A DNA stretch of 64,000 nucleotides from contig NZ_CP155567.1 in NCBI RefSeq assembly GCF_039696035.1, forward strand, positions 2,165,001 through 2,229,000, written 5' to 3'. The notes beneath the pieces were generated by a model, which searched no databases, was not told the DNA's origin, and saw nothing but the letters and a program-made list of their open reading frames with translations. The DNA comes from Microbulbifer sp. SAOS-129_SWC. GTDB lineage: Bacteria; Pseudomonadota; Gammaproteobacteria; Pseudomonadales; Cellvibrionaceae. Both the position numbers and the translations under genes were made by a program. Shown here piece after piece: positions 38,069 through 51,217 of this stretch. Position 1 is the first letter of the stretch, and every line of letters begins with the position of its first letter.

Positions 38069-39463
38069 TTACTCCACCCGCTCGACCGGGGGCGGTGCCC
38101 AGCTGCCATCGAGCACCTCCAGCGCCGGCCAGTAGAGGCGCATCATCAGCGAGAAGTTGCCGCTCTGCGGCGCCGGCAGCCAGTTGGCTTCTTTGTCGCT
38201 GCCCGGGGATTCGCGCTGAATGTAGAGATCCAGTGAACCGTCCGCATTGAACCTGAGCTTGTCCCGGTCGCCGATCGCGTAGCGGTCGATGGGATTGTCG
38301 GCAAACAGCTGGCGGTCGTTGTACAGCGTGAGGGACCAGAAGGCGCGCGCCGGGGGCCGTTTGTCCTTGTCGAAGTGCAGTGTGTAGCGCCGGTCGCTGT
38401 GCAGGGGTTCGCCGCGGGCGTCCGCGAAGGTGGTGGGGTAGACCGCATCCTCCGGCACGTTTGCGCCCAGTCCGCCGTAGGCAACCGCCGCGCGGCGCAG
38501 GTAATTGGTGCCGTAGGTGCCCATTCCGCTCAGGTTCACGTTCCAGCCATTGACTACCGTGCCGGACTTTTTCCAGGCTGCCTTGATCCGCGGCAGGGCG
38601 TCGGCCGGTGCCGCCTTGATGGCCTCCTGCACCACCTCCGGCTGTGCGGCCATGGAGAAGGGCTTGCCCGGCACTATGCCGATGCGCCGCATGCGGTCGA
38701 GGATCGGGTAATCGTTGGCGTGCGGGGGATTGTTTTTCACGTGTTCGGCAAACACTGTAAAAAAGGTCTCCGCATCCATCTTGTCCACCTGTTCCACCGG
38801 CGGGCTCATATCCTGTTTGGGGTCGACCGCGGTCCGCGGCGGGGTATAGGGCTTGCCGTAGGCGCTGAGTGGCACCACCTTCAGGCCCTGCTGGAATTTG
38901 TACACCGCCGCGTAATCCGCCTTGCCATTGGTCTGCACCCGGCCACCCATCCAGCCGCGCGCGGTGGGGCTGTCGTAGCGGGTGATGCCGTGCGGCAATT
39001 TGCCCTGCCAGCCGGGGCCGACAATGGCGAAAGTCTGCGCGGCGGTACCGGTGGTGCGCTTGCCGGGCACGGTGAACACATCGGTCCACTCGTCGAGAAA
39101 CGGCAGCAGGTAATAGCGCCCGCCGGAGTCGGGCACGGTGACGACAATCGGCTCTTTGGATACGTCAAACGTCATCGAGGTATACAGCGTATCCGCGTTG
39201 GGGCTGGCGATGATATCCATACTGGCATCGGGAAATGCCTTGGCGTGGGCCAACTGGTTGATCGGCGACAGCGGAAACTGCGGTTCCGCCACATTGGTCG
39301 ACACCTGCGAGCTGACCCGCATCAGCACCAGCGGATAGGCGTAGAGGTAGGCATCCCGCGCTATGTCCCGGGCCTCCCGGGCCGAGAGGCTGTCGGCGGC
39401 CTGACTTGCGGGCAGCGTCAACAGTGACAGCAGGAGCGCGCAGGCGCGCAAAAAATATTTCAC
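38069..39463 (-). CDS. Exported DUF1254/DUF1214 protein
   Basis: Codes for 464 residues with signal peptide MKYFLRACALLLSLLTLPAS. N-terminal DUF1254 region (AYLYAYPLVLMRVSSQV, SPNADTLYTSMTFDVSKEP, PDSGGRYYLLPFLDEWTDVF) and C-terminal DUF1214 region (YTLHFDKDKRPPARAFW, DLYIQRESPGSDKEANWLPA). Family members are periplasmic or outer-membrane-associated proteins of unknown function. It follows a paralogue at 39476 with 12 bases between. Confidence 0.88.
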   Translation of the reverse strand: MKYFLRACALLLSLLTLPASQAADSLSAREARDIARDAYLYAYPLVLMRVSSQVSTNVAEPQFPLSPINQLAHAKAFPDASMDIIASPNADTLYTSMTFDVSKEPIVVTVPDSGGRYYLLPFLDEWTDVFTVPGKRTTGTAAQTFAIVGPGWQGKLPHGITRYDSPTARGWMGGRVQTNGKADYAAVYKFQQGLKVVPLSAYGKPYTPPRTAVDPKQDMSPPVEQVDKMDAETFFTVFAEHVKNNPPHANDYPILDRMRRIGIVPGKPFSMAAQPEVVQEAIKAAPADALPRIKAAWKKSGTVVNGWNVNLSGMGTYGTNYLRRAAVAYGGLGANVPEDAVYPTTFADARGEPLHSDRRYTLHFDKDKRPPARAFWSLTLYNDRQLFADNPIDRYAIGDRDKLRFNADGSLDLYIQRESPGSDKEANWLPAPQSGNFSLMMRLYWPALEVLDGSWAPPPVERVE

Positions 39464-39475
39464 TGGCTTTTCTCC

Positions 39476-40918
39476 TCAGGGCTGTTGCCTGGCATTGGTG
39501 ACTTTGCTCAACGGCGGCAGTCCGGGCCCGTTGCGCAACACTTCCGGCTTGGGTGAATACATCCGCATCATGGCTTGAAAGCGCCCCGCGGGCGCCGGTA
39601 GCCAGTTGGACTCTCTGTCTTTACCGGGCGACTGGTGCTGGATATACAGATCCAGTGACCCGTCGGCATTAAACTGGAGTTTGTCGCGGTCACCAATGGC
39701 GAAACGGTTGAGTGGGTTGGGCACCTGGAAGCCGTCCGTGTCGTACATGGTCAGGGACCAGAACGCATTTACCGCTGGCAATCTTCCCTTGTCGAAGTGC
39801 AATACATAATTGTGTTGGCCGGAAGTCGGGTTGCCATCGGCATCGGCGATGGCATTGGGGTAGATGGCATCCTCCGGCAGGTTGGCACCGAGACCGGCCA
39901 TGGCCACCAGGGCGCGCCGGCGGTAGTCGGTGCCGTAGGTGCCGATGCCCTCCACAGTGTAATTCCAGCCGTTCTGAATCTCCCCGATAGCACCGCTGGC
40001 GACGGCCTGGCGCAAATCTGCCATGGCCTCTTTGGCGGCGGCGTTGATTGCGTCCGCCATCTGCGGGGAGAGCTTGTCCGGATCGAAGTTTTGCCCGGGG
40101 CTGAGGCCCAGCCTACGCATTTCAAACAGGATCGGATAGTCGTTGGCGTGCGGCGGGTGCACCTGCAGTAATTTCGAAAAGCGCGCGAGCAGCTCTACGC
40201 CACTCAGGCTGTTCACCTGTTGCAGCGGATCCGTGTGACTGTCGATCTTCGGATCCGTAGGCACCTTGACCGGGGCTGTGTAGTCCTGCCCCCAGCGGCT
40301 CAGCGGAGTCAGCTTGTAGGCATCCTGCAGGCGGTGGACATTGGCGTAGTCGTCCGGGCCGTTGGTCTGGGTGCGGCCCATGATCCAGATAATCGGCGTT
40401 GGCGCGCGGATCAGGTCCACACCGGCGGGGAGCTGTCCCTGCCAGTCCGGCGCGACAATCGCAAAGTTGCCGGCGCCGTTGCCGGTGGTGCGGGTGCCCG
40501 GTACCGCGAAGACATCAGTCCACATATCCAGCATCGGCATCAGGTAATAGCGCCCGCCGCTGTCCGGCAGCGAAAGCACCTGCGGTCCGTCGCGCAGATC
40601 CAGCCAGGCAAACGAATACAGCGTGTCGAAATTGAAACGCACCACGTCTCTGGCGTCTGCGCCGGGATACTCGCGAAAGTGCGCAAACTGGTTCACCGGC
40701 GCGCGCATGGGTGCGGTTTCGGCATTGGGCACACTGGTCGCCTGGCGCATCGTGATATCCATCACGACCAAGGGATAGGCGTAGAGGTAGACCCGGCGCG
40801 CGAGGGCTTTGGCTTCCTGCGGGCCGAGCATTTTGTCCGGTTCGGCGCATTGCGCCGCGAGACTCGCCAGTAACAACAGAGCTACTGTGCCGAGGCGGAA
40901 CGCGTGGAGAGTTGCCAA
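39476..40918 (-). CDS. Exported DUF1254/DUF1214 protein, paralogue
   Basis: Codes for about 480 residues from a TTG at 40918 with AGAGG nine bases upstream; the open frame reaches 41011 but lacks a better start. Signal peptide LHAFRLGTVALLLLASLAAQ. The domain order is the same as in the next gene (FNFDTLYSFAWLDLRDGP, PDSGGRYYLMPMLDMWTDVF, DLYIQHQSPGKDRESNWLPA). The two genes look like a tandem duplication that has diverged, and they are probably co-transcribed. Confidence 0.85.
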   Translation of the reverse strand: MATLHAFRLGTVALLLLASLAAQCAEPDKMLGPQEAKALARRVYLYAYPLVVMDITMRQATSVPNAETAPMRAPVNQFAHFREYPGADARDVVRFNFDTLYSFAWLDLRDGPQVLSLPDSGGRYYLMPMLDMWTDVFAVPGTRTTGNGAGNFAIVAPDWQGQLPAGVDLIRAPTPIIWIMGRTQTNGPDDYANVHRLQDAYKLTPLSRWGQDYTAPVKVPTDPKIDSHTDPLQQVNSLSGVELLARFSKLLQVHPPHANDYPILFEMRRLGLSPGQNFDPDKLSPQMADAINAAAKEAMADLRQAVASGAIGEIQNGWNYTVEGIGTYGTDYRRRALVAMAGLGANLPEDAIYPNAIADADGNPTSGQHNYVLHFDKGRLPAVNAFWSLTMYDTDGFQVPNPLNRFAIGDRDKLQFNADGSLDLYIQHQSPGKDRESNWLPAPAGRFQAMMRMYSPKPEVLRNGPGLPPLSKVTNARQQP

Positions 40919-41225
40919 GATGCAGTACCTCTGAGGTTCGTGGAACTGTGGCCGCTCAAAGGCCTTCCGTGGTCCAGTTGCAGCCGTGTCTGCGCCAGGA
41001 ATTTGGCACACTATTGATCAACTATAGGTAGCCATAGTCATGGGGAAGAGGAATTGCATGCCGGAATGTCGCCGGAACACGCGGCGCGAGGGGTGCATTG
41101 CCCAGGCGACGTAAGGGTGATCTTCGGCGGCCCGGCCATTGCTGCTATGGCGCAACATTGAGCGCGGTGCGCTTGTTTGCTAAAGTTTTAGGCATCAATT
41201 TAAACAAACCGGTATCTATCCCGAG

Positions 41226-41627
41226 ATGTCCATATCCACCGAGGCGAGTCGCCTGTGCTATCTGCTGATCGCACTGCTGGTCTTCCAGGCCGCAGTGACG
41301 TTCTTTGATAGTCACGAGCAGCGCCAGGATATGGCGACCCACGTCGCGCCACATCATCTCGATGTGGCCGATGACGGCGTGGCGATTGTGGCCGGTTCGA
41401 TTGTCGCCCAGGTGGCCAGCGATCTCGCCGGCGATGCCGGTGATGACCACGGGCAGGAATTCTGCCACCACTGCTGTCACTGCCACAGCTTCGGTTTTGT
41501 CGGCCTGCCCGGCCACAGCGAGCAGGCGCAGGTGTCCGGTACCGCCGTGACGCGCGCGGCCCGCTCACCGTTCCTCCCCAGTATCGATTCCTCCGCGCTC
41601 TACCGCCCACCCATAGCCCGAGTCTGA
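41226..41627 (+). CDS. Small Cys/His-rich protein ahead of czcCBA
   Basis: Codes for 133 residues. An N-terminal hydrophobic helix (LCYLLIALLVFQAAVTFF) probably directs export. The centre is rich in Asp and His and contains EFCHHCCHCHSFGF, a dense cluster able to bind soft metals. Proteins of this kind precede cation-efflux operons. It is 54 bases upstream of the TolC-type gene and probably shares its transcript. The 307 bases upstream (40919-41225) must hold the promoter; I see no clear operator. Confidence 0.65.
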   Translation: MSISTEASRLCYLLIALLVFQAAVTFFDSHEQRQDMATHVAPHHLDVADDGVAIVAGSIVAQVASDLAGDAGDDHGQEFCHHCCHCHSFGFVGLPGHSEQAQVSGTAVTRAARSPFLPSIDSSALYRPPIARV

Positions 41628-41681
41628 TCCCGCACACGCGCGCCCTGTGCGCGCCTACGAGATAAGACTTGGGAGATCCCT

Positions 41682-42977
41682 ATGCATTTTTTGCACGCGT
41701 ACTCATCGAGTGCGCTCTGCCGTCGTGCCGCCGTGTTGCTGCTGGCGATGGCAGTTCTATGGCCTGTGCCTTTGGTTCAGGCACAGGGGGGCGCGGCGCT
41801 GACTCTTGCCGACGCGATCCAGCGCACCCTGGCGCGCAATCCGCAGCTGGCGGTATACGACCTGCGCGACGCGGCACTTGCCGGTCGCGCACAGACCGCG
41901 GCGCTGAAGCCCGCGCTGAATTTGGACGCCGAGCTGGAAAACTTTGCCGGCAGCGGCGGCTTCAGTGAGGCGGAGCTGACCGCGTCCATTTCTTCGGTGA
42001 TCGAGCTGGGCGGCAAGCGCCGCGCGCGTGTCGATACCGTCAGCGCCAACCGCGCACTGCTGCTGGCCGACGAACAGGTCACAGCGCTGGATCTGTTCGG
42101 CGAAGTGATTCGCCGCTACACCGAGGTGCTGGCCGCCAGGGAGCGTTTGGCGCTGGCGGGCGAGTCGGTGCGCCTCGCGCGGGATACGCTGCGCGAGGTG
42201 GACAAGCGGGTCGATGCCGCCGCCGCGCCGGTGGCGGAAAAACTGCGCGCGCAGGCGGCGCTTGCGGAAGCGCGGCTCACCGAGCAGTCCGAGCAGCGCC
42301 AGCTGCAGGCCCACAAGCGCGCGCTGGCGGTGCTGTGGGGCGAACCGGACGCGACTTTTGCGGTGGACGGCGGTGCACTCTATCGCTTCGCGCCCGCTGC
42401 CGGTTTCAGTGAGCTCTACGCCCGTGCGCGTGAGAATCCGGCCATTGCCCGCTTCGCCTCACAGGAGCGCCTGCGCGAGGCCGAACTGCGCCTCGCCGAG
42501 ACCCGCTCCAGCATGGATATCGGGTGGTCGGTCGGTGTGCGTCGATCCCGCGAACTGGGTGAGACCACGCTGGTTGCGGGCGTCAGCGCACCGCTGTTCC
42601 AAGCGCGGCGCAATGCCGGCGCCGTGGCCACCGCACTGGCCGAGCGCGATCAGGTGGCGCTGCAGCGCGAGGCCGCGCTACTGCAGTTGTACGGCCGGCT
42701 CTATCGCGCCGTCAGTGGGCGCGAACAGGCGCTCGCCACCGTCGAGGCCCTGACCCAAACCATCATTCCCACACTGCGCGATGCGCTCACCCAGGTGGAG
42801 CGCGCCTATCGCCGTGGCCGTTATTCGTACCTGGAATGGTCCACCGCACGCGAAGACCTGATCAGTGCCCGGCGCGCACGCATTGAAGCGGCCCGCGCGG
42901 TACTGCGCTTCGGCGCCGAAATCGAACAGATGACCGCTGCACCCCTGCTGCCGGCACAGCCGGATAACAGCAAGTAG
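41682..42977 (+). CDS. czcC: CzcC-type outer-membrane efflux protein
   Basis: Codes for 431 residues with signal peptide ending LVQAQ. TolC fold with two repeats: LTLADAIQRTLARNPQLAVY, ELGGKRRARVDTVSANRALL, then AYRRGRYSYLEWSTAREDLI in the second half. Forms the outer-membrane tunnel for the CzcBA pump encoded downstream. The spacer to czcB is 51 bases and contains repeated AGTAC. Confidence 0.88.
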   Translation: MHFLHAYSSSALCRRAAVLLLAMAVLWPVPLVQAQGGAALTLADAIQRTLARNPQLAVYDLRDAALAGRAQTAALKPALNLDAELENFAGSGGFSEAELTASISSVIELGGKRRARVDTVSANRALLLADEQVTALDLFGEVIRRYTEVLAARERLALAGESVRLARDTLREVDKRVDAAAAPVAEKLRAQAALAEARLTEQSEQRQLQAHKRALAVLWGEPDATFAVDGGALYRFAPAAGFSELYARARENPAIARFASQERLREAELRLAETRSSMDIGWSVGVRRSRELGETTLVAGVSAPLFQARRNAGAVATALAERDQVALQREAALLQLYGRLYRAVSGREQALATVEALTQTIIPTLRDALTQVERAYRRGRYSYLEWSTAREDLISARRARIEAARAVLRFGAEIEQMTAAPLLPAQPDNSK

Positions 42978-43028
42978 CGGAACCAGATACAGAGCGAGTA
43001 CATAGCAAGTACCCGGAAAGTACAGAGA

Positions 43029-44030
43029 ATGAGTATGAACAGAAAAGTTTTAATCAGCGCGCTGGCGGCGCTACTGCTCGGCCTGGTGTCACTGCTGGCA
43101 CTGACGCCGATGCAGCGTGACGACCATGTGGGGCAGGCTGCCCATGCACAAACGGCTGGTGAGCACGAGGGCGGCCATGGAGAAGGTGGCCAAGGAGAGG
43201 GCGGCCACGACGAGGGCCACGCACAGGCGCGGGCCGAAATTGATCCCGCTACCGCGCGCAAGGCCGGTATTGAAACCGCCGTGGCCGGACCCGGTACGCT
43301 GCGCGAAACCGCCACCCTGTACGGCAAGACCGCCGCCGATCACGCCAGTATCAGCCACCTGCGCGCGCGTTTCCCCGGGCCGATTATCGAGGTGAACGCG
43401 GTGCTCGGCGACAGCGTTAAAAAAGGCCAGCAGCTGGCCGTGATCGAGTCCAACGACAGCCTGCAGACCTATCCGCTGCGCGCGCCCATCGCCGGGCAGG
43501 TGATCGACAAACAGGCCAGCCGCGGCGAGTACAGCGGCGACCGGGTGCTGTTTACCATCGCCAATTACGATCAGCTGTGGGCCGAACTGCAACTGTTCCC
43601 GAAAAACCGCGCACTGGTGGCGCGCGGGCAGAAAGTCGTTATCCATGTCGGCGCGCACACGGTGGAGTCCACGATCGGCAATATTTCGCCGGGCACCGAC
43701 GGACAACCGTTTGCCGTTGCCCGCGCCGCGATCGATAACCCGGAGCAGCGCTGGACCACCGACCTGATGGTGCAGGGCGAAGTGGTGGTCAACGAGCGGC
43801 GCCTATCGCTGGTGGTCGAGAACCGCGCGCTGCAACCGCTGCGCGGTGACAGGGTGGTATTTGTTCGCGACGGCGATCACTTTACCGCGCGCCCGCTGCA
43901 ACTGGGGCGCAGCGATGGCCGCGTGACCGAGGTGCTGGGCGGGCTGAAAGCCGGCGAGCGCTATGTCACCGCCAACAGTTACGTGATCAAGGCGGACATA
44001 GAAAAATCCGGCGCGTCGCACCATCACTGA
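43029..44030 (+). CDS. czcB: CzcB-type periplasmic adaptor
   Basis: Codes for 333 residues. After the N-terminal membrane anchor comes a His/Gly/Glu-rich segment (EHEGGHGEGGQGEGGHDEG) likely to bind metal, then the lipoyl-like hairpin (VNAVLGDSVKKGQQLAVI, LRAPIAGQVID) and beta-barrel domains of HlyD-type adaptors. It ends in a His-His-His tail. It connects the inner-membrane CzcA to CzcC. Confidence 0.88.
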   Translation: MSMNRKVLISALAALLLGLVSLLALTPMQRDDHVGQAAHAQTAGEHEGGHGEGGQGEGGHDEGHAQARAEIDPATARKAGIETAVAGPGTLRETATLYGKTAADHASISHLRARFPGPIIEVNAVLGDSVKKGQQLAVIESNDSLQTYPLRAPIAGQVIDKQASRGEYSGDRVLFTIANYDQLWAELQLFPKNRALVARGQKVVIHVGAHTVESTIGNISPGTDGQPFAVARAAIDNPEQRWTTDLMVQGEVVVNERRLSLVVENRALQPLRGDRVVFVRDGDHFTARPLQLGRSDGRVTEVLGGLKAGERYVTANSYVIKADIEKSGASHHH

Positions 44031-44040
44031 GAGAGGTTGA

Positions 44041-47175
<3,135 letters not shown>

Positions 47176-47240
47176 ACGCGGCCCGGTGGGCTGTCCGCAG
47201 GAAATTGCCAGACAGCCCAGCGCGGTTACGACAGTAATAC

Positions 47241-48668
47241 TCAGAATCGATACTGCATCGTCAGTTCGGTAAAGCCGAGATCATCGGAGGGGCCGGTTTC
47301 ACGGATGAACCGCTCCGGCTTGTCGAACGTGTGTATCGCGGTCAGCACCAGGCCGCGGCAGACTGTGTACTCAGCGGTTAACGAAAGGGTAATTGCCGCG
47401 AAGTGCGCGTCACTGTCGTCCGGGCCGCGAATAATCTGGCCGCTGGGGCTGTAGAGACCATCCTCGGTCTCCAGCCGCCAGAAAAAGTCCAGATCTGCGG
47501 TGAGCGCGAGGGCTCTATTCGGTTGCAGGTTGAGAAATGTGTGGAAGTTGTAAAAGTTCCGCGGGCCAAAGACCGCTGCCTCGGAAAAATAGTTTCCCCG
47601 CGGGTAGAGTGGGTTGAAAGTGCCCAGCTTACGGTCATTCGGGTTGTCGTCACCGCTGGCGATATTGATGCTCAGCTTTACGCTGGGCTGCCAGCGTACG
47701 TCCTGCCAGTGATAGGTTGTCTCCGTGGCCAGGGTCCAGGCGTTGATGTCGTCGCTGCCGAACCGGCCAAACTGGTATAGCGCTTCCCAGTTCCAGTTCC
47801 AGCTGCCGGATTCGCCCCAGAAGCGCGCGCCGAGAGAATGGCGATCTTCATGCTCGGTACCCTGCACATAGGTCGAGTCGTCATTTTGGTTGCCAAGGTA
47901 GTAAAGATCGAGATTGCCGGGGTAGCGCAGCGGCTTCTGTAGAACACCGTAGATACCCCAGAGCGCCTGGTTGTAATTGGTCTTGTCATCGAACACTCCG
48001 GCCCGGTCGAGGCGCGGACGCGCAGCCACAAATTCCACCCGCCAGTGCTCATCGGTAATAAAAGCCCGCCCTCCATCGAAGGTGCGCCGCACATTGGGTC
48101 CTTCACGCACATCCACGAGCCGCCCGGAGCCGAACACCATTTCCTGGCGCCCCAGGCGTACGGTGGTGTCGCTGCCGTTTGAATTGTGTGTGCTCAGGTC
48201 CAGGAAGGCGTTTTGCCATGTGAGCTTGTCCTCGTCCACCGGGCTGGGACCTTCGGCGCGGCCGGCTTCGAGAGCACTGGTTAACTGAGCAAAAAAACGC
48301 AGGTGCGTATTCCAGTGCAGATCGCCAAAGGCTGAGTAGCGCTGTAGCCAGACACCGCGCTTGTCCTGGGGATCCTGGCCAAAGGTCGGATTTTTGGTGT
48401 ACTCATAGCGTTGCCGCACTTCTCCGCCCAGGGTCAGGTAGCTGTCACCACTTTCGCGTAGCGGGATATAGTCGCGCAGCGGAATGTACTTCCAGCAGGC
48501 CGGCCACTGGACACCGGGGGGCGCGGCGCGCAGGTAGGAATAGTCCTCGTCGAAGCGCAGTTTCTTGATCGGCGGCGGCTTGCCATCATCCGCATAACCT
48601 GCCGCGCAGACCAGGAGTGCAATTATTGATAAGGCTGCAGCTTGGTATTGCATAGTGTCAAACGGCAT
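47241..48668 (-). CDS. Alginate-export-type outer-membrane protein
   Basis: Codes for about 475 residues; starts at 48668 (MPFDTMQYQA) or 48653 (MQYQAAALSIIALL) are both possible, with signal peptide ending AAGYA. The body is a beta-barrel of the Alginate_exp (PF13372) type: LTLGGEVRQRYEYTKNP, TTVRLGRQEMVFGSGRLVDV, NVRRTFDGGRAFI, ending TELTMQYRF with the terminal Phe for outer-membrane insertion. Not next to alginate genes, so it is probably a porin for another anionic solute. Confidence 0.8.
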   Translation of the reverse strand: MPFDTMQYQAAALSIIALLVCAAGYADDGKPPPIKKLRFDEDYSYLRAAPPGVQWPACWKYIPLRDYIPLRESGDSYLTLGGEVRQRYEYTKNPTFGQDPQDKRGVWLQRYSAFGDLHWNTHLRFFAQLTSALEAGRAEGPSPVDEDKLTWQNAFLDLSTHNSNGSDTTVRLGRQEMVFGSGRLVDVREGPNVRRTFDGGRAFITDEHWRVEFVAARPRLDRAGVFDDKTNYNQALWGIYGVLQKPLRYPGNLDLYYLGNQNDDSTYVQGTEHEDRHSLGARFWGESGSWNWNWEALYQFGRFGSDDINAWTLATETTYHWQDVRWQPSVKLSINIASGDDNPNDRKLGTFNPLYPRGNYFSEAAVFGPRNFYNFHTFLNLQPNRALALTADLDFFWRLETEDGLYSPSGQIIRGPDDSDAHFAAITLSLTAEYTVCRGLVLTAIHTFDKPERFIRETGPSDDLGFTELTMQYRF

Positions 48669-48774
48669 TAAGCAATGGTGGCCCGGCACCACAAAAGTGC
48701 CGGCGGGCAATGAGTGGCGGCGGAGAAGGCGGGGCAACCCTGCCATAGTCCAGGTGTTTCCGCTGCAGATGACG

Positions 48775-50433
48775 CTACTCGATCGAGCCCCGGGCAGCGG
48801 CCGGCTCCGCGACCGGTGTGGCCCCGGGCTCGGGGGCCAGAAGGTGCGTCACCACCGGATCGGTATCGCCGTGATGCAACTCCCTAACCCGTTGCTGGAT
48901 CTCGCTGTCGAGCATCGAGACACGCTGATGATGGCGCAGATGCGCAACCCACGACTCCTCGATAAAGTATTCGATCATGCGGCCCGGCTGGCTGACGTCT
49001 TCAAACACGCCCCAGGCGAAGGCGCCGTGCCGCTCGCGGGAGGCCTTGAGGTCGCGCATGGCGGCGACGAAGTCGGCGATGTCGGCGCTATCAATGTGGT
49101 ATTCGACGGTAACCATGACGGGACCACGGTCGAGCCCCACGTCACTCGCGACCAGCGGCTGTGGCCAGTAACCGCTCGGCGTGTGATCGAGCGATTCATC
49201 CTGCAACAGGCGGTAACGCGAGCTGAGACCCGCGGCCAGCACCGCGCCCGCGGCGGCGATCAGCTGTGTCACCGAGATCCCGAAATGGCTGGCAACCTGG
49301 CCCCAGAGGATGCTGCCAAGCGTCATGGCACCGAAAAATACCGTGATAAACATCGACAACCCGCGCGCGCGGACCCAGTCGGGCAGGGCCAGTTGCGCGG
49401 AGATATTCAGGCGCGACAGCACCGTAATCCAGCAGGCACCGGCCAACAGGCATGCCACCACGGCCGCGTCGGCGCGCTTTAGCAGGGCCAGGGTGGCCAG
49501 CACCAGCGCGGTGCCGAGGGTGCCCATCAATACCAGCTGTTCGGCGCTGAACTTGCGCGCCAGACGCGGCAAAAACGCCGCTCCGGCGACCGCGCCGATA
49601 CCCACCGCGGTCAGGATGATGCCGTACAACTGCGGGCCGCCGCGCAGTTCCTCCCGTGCCACCAGCGGCAGCAGGGCCCAGAAGGCACTGACAAACAGGA
49701 AGAACAGGACCGCACGGATCAGGGTAGAGCGCATCGCGCCGCTGGCGCGGACGTAGCGCATACCGGCGCGCATGGCGCCGAGGAATCGCTCTGCGGGCAG
49801 GTCGCTTTCCTGGGATAGTGGCGGCTTCCACCAGAGCAGTGCGGCAATCACAGCGAGAAAACTCAGCGCATTGACGACGTAGGGCCAGGTGATGCCGATG
49901 CCCGCGATGATGGCGCCGGCGAGCGCCGGGCCAATGGCGCGACTTATATTGATCCCGACACCGTTCAGGGCAATTGCGGATTTCAGGTCTGCCCGGGGCA
50001 CCAGCTGCGGCACTATGGCCTGCCACGCCGGAGCGACAAAGGCCGCACCGGTCCCGGACAAAAAGGTGAAGAGCAGGAGTCCGCCGGGGGTGATTTTCTC
50101 GGTGAAGACCAGGCTAGCCAGTATCAGTGTGGAGACCGACAGTGCAGCCATCACCACAATCAACAGTTTGCGCCGGCTGACGAGATCGGCGAGCGCACCC
50201 GCGGCGAGCGCGAAGAGGAATATCGGCGCACTGGTGGCAGCCTGCACCAGCGCAACCATCGACGGTGACGGCGCCAGTGAGGTCATCAGCCATCCGGAGG
50301 CGACATCGTGCATCCAGGTACCGACATTGGAAATGACCGTCGCAGTCCACAATACCGCGAAAGCAGGGTGGGCAAAGGGGGCCCAGGCCGAACCGGAAGG
50401 CGCTTTGTGCAGATCGTCTTGTCGATCACTCAA
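48775..50433 (-). CDS. MFS exporter with C-terminal soluble domain
   Basis: Codes for 552 residues. Residues 20-420 form 12 membrane helices of the MFS_3 type (AFAVLWTATVISNVGTWMHD, LADLVSRRKLLIVV). The last 130 residues are soluble and contain VMVTVEYHIDSADIADFVAA and FEDVSQPGRMIEYFIEESW, resembling a ferredoxin-like monooxygenase-type (ABM) domain. This fusion is seen in other MFS_3 members. Substrate unknown. Confidence 0.82.
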   Translation of the reverse strand: MSDRQDDLHKAPSGSAWAPFAHPAFAVLWTATVISNVGTWMHDVASGWLMTSLAPSPSMVALVQAATSAPIFLFALAAGALADLVSRRKLLIVVMAALSVSTLILASLVFTEKITPGGLLLFTFLSGTGAAFVAPAWQAIVPQLVPRADLKSAIALNGVGINISRAIGPALAGAIIAGIGITWPYVVNALSFLAVIAALLWWKPPLSQESDLPAERFLGAMRAGMRYVRASGAMRSTLIRAVLFFLFVSAFWALLPLVAREELRGGPQLYGIILTAVGIGAVAGAAFLPRLARKFSAEQLVLMGTLGTALVLATLALLKRADAAVVACLLAGACWITVLSRLNISAQLALPDWVRARGLSMFITVFFGAMTLGSILWGQVASHFGISVTQLIAAAGAVLAAGLSSRYRLLQDESLDHTPSGYWPQPLVASDVGLDRGPVMVTVEYHIDSADIADFVAAMRDLKASRERHGAFAWGVFEDVSQPGRMIEYFIEESWVAHLRHHQRVSMLDSEIQQRVRELHHGDTDPVVTHLLAPEPGATPVAEPAAARGSIE

Positions 50434-50533
50434 ACCTGAAGCCCTGCGTTAACCATTAAGGACTGCTGAAGCGTTCCTGTCCCTGCAGGCGAAATAGGTA
50501 CCGCGATAGGCCATACACGCTCGGACGTTGTAC

Positions 50534-51217
50534 CTATTTGGCGGGTTTCGGGTCGAGTGTTTCGCCGTGTTTCACTCGCTCCGGCGCTTTGTGCACCATT
50601 GTGTAGGCGTAATCGACCCCCATGCCGTAAGCACCGGAATGTTCCTTGACCAGTTCCATCACCGCATCATAAGTGTCGCGATGCGCCCAATCGCGTTGCC
50701 ATTCCAGCAACACCTGTTGCCAGGTCACCGGAACAACGCCCGCCTGTACCATCCTCTCCATCGCATAATCGTGCGCCGCGACAGAAGTCCCGCCGGAGGC
50801 ATCGGCCACCATATAGATTTCATAGTCTGCATCGTGCATGGCGCTCAGGGCGAAAGTGCAGTTACACACTTCCGTCCACAGACCGGATACCACGACTTTT
50901 TTTCGCCCGTTGCTGGCCAGGGCATCGCGCACCTTCTGGTCATCCCAGGAGTTCATCGAGCTTCTCTCCAGGATAGGAGCCTCGGGAAAGACGCCCAGTA
51001 ATTCCGGGTAGGTATAGCCGGAAAAGGATTGCGATTCCACGGTGGTGATGGTGGTGGGGATATTGAAGATCTTCGCCGCCTTCGCCAGCCCGACCACGTT
51101 GTTCTTCAGGGTTTGGCGGTCGATGCTCTGCACCCCAAATGCCATTTGTGGTTGTTGATCAATGAAAATCAACTGACAGTTTTTGGGCGTCAGCACTTCG
51201 AGCTTCTGTTTGTTCAT
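50534..51217 (-). CDS. Isochorismatase-like hydrolase
   Basis: Codes for 227 residues from ATG 51217 (MNKQKLEVLTPKN), which has TTTGGAG at the right distance; the frame extends four codons further up from a TTG. Catalytic residues: Asp in LIFIDQQPQMAFG, Lys in GRKKVVVSGLWTEVC and Cys in TEVCNCTFALSAMH. The start overlaps the end of the second XapX gene by 59 bases in another frame. Part of the amidohydrolase/XapX cluster. Confidence 0.85.
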   Translation of the reverse strand: MNKQKLEVLTPKNCQLIFIDQQPQMAFGVQSIDRQTLKNNVVGLAKAAKIFNIPTTITTVESQSFSGYTYPELLGVFPEAPILERSSMNSWDDQKVRDALASNGRKKVVVSGLWTEVCNCTFALSAMHDADYEIYMVADASGGTSVAAHDYAMERMVQAGVVPVTWQQVLLEWQRDWAHRDTYDAVMELVKEHSGAYGMGVDYAYTMVHKAPERVKHGETLDPKPAK

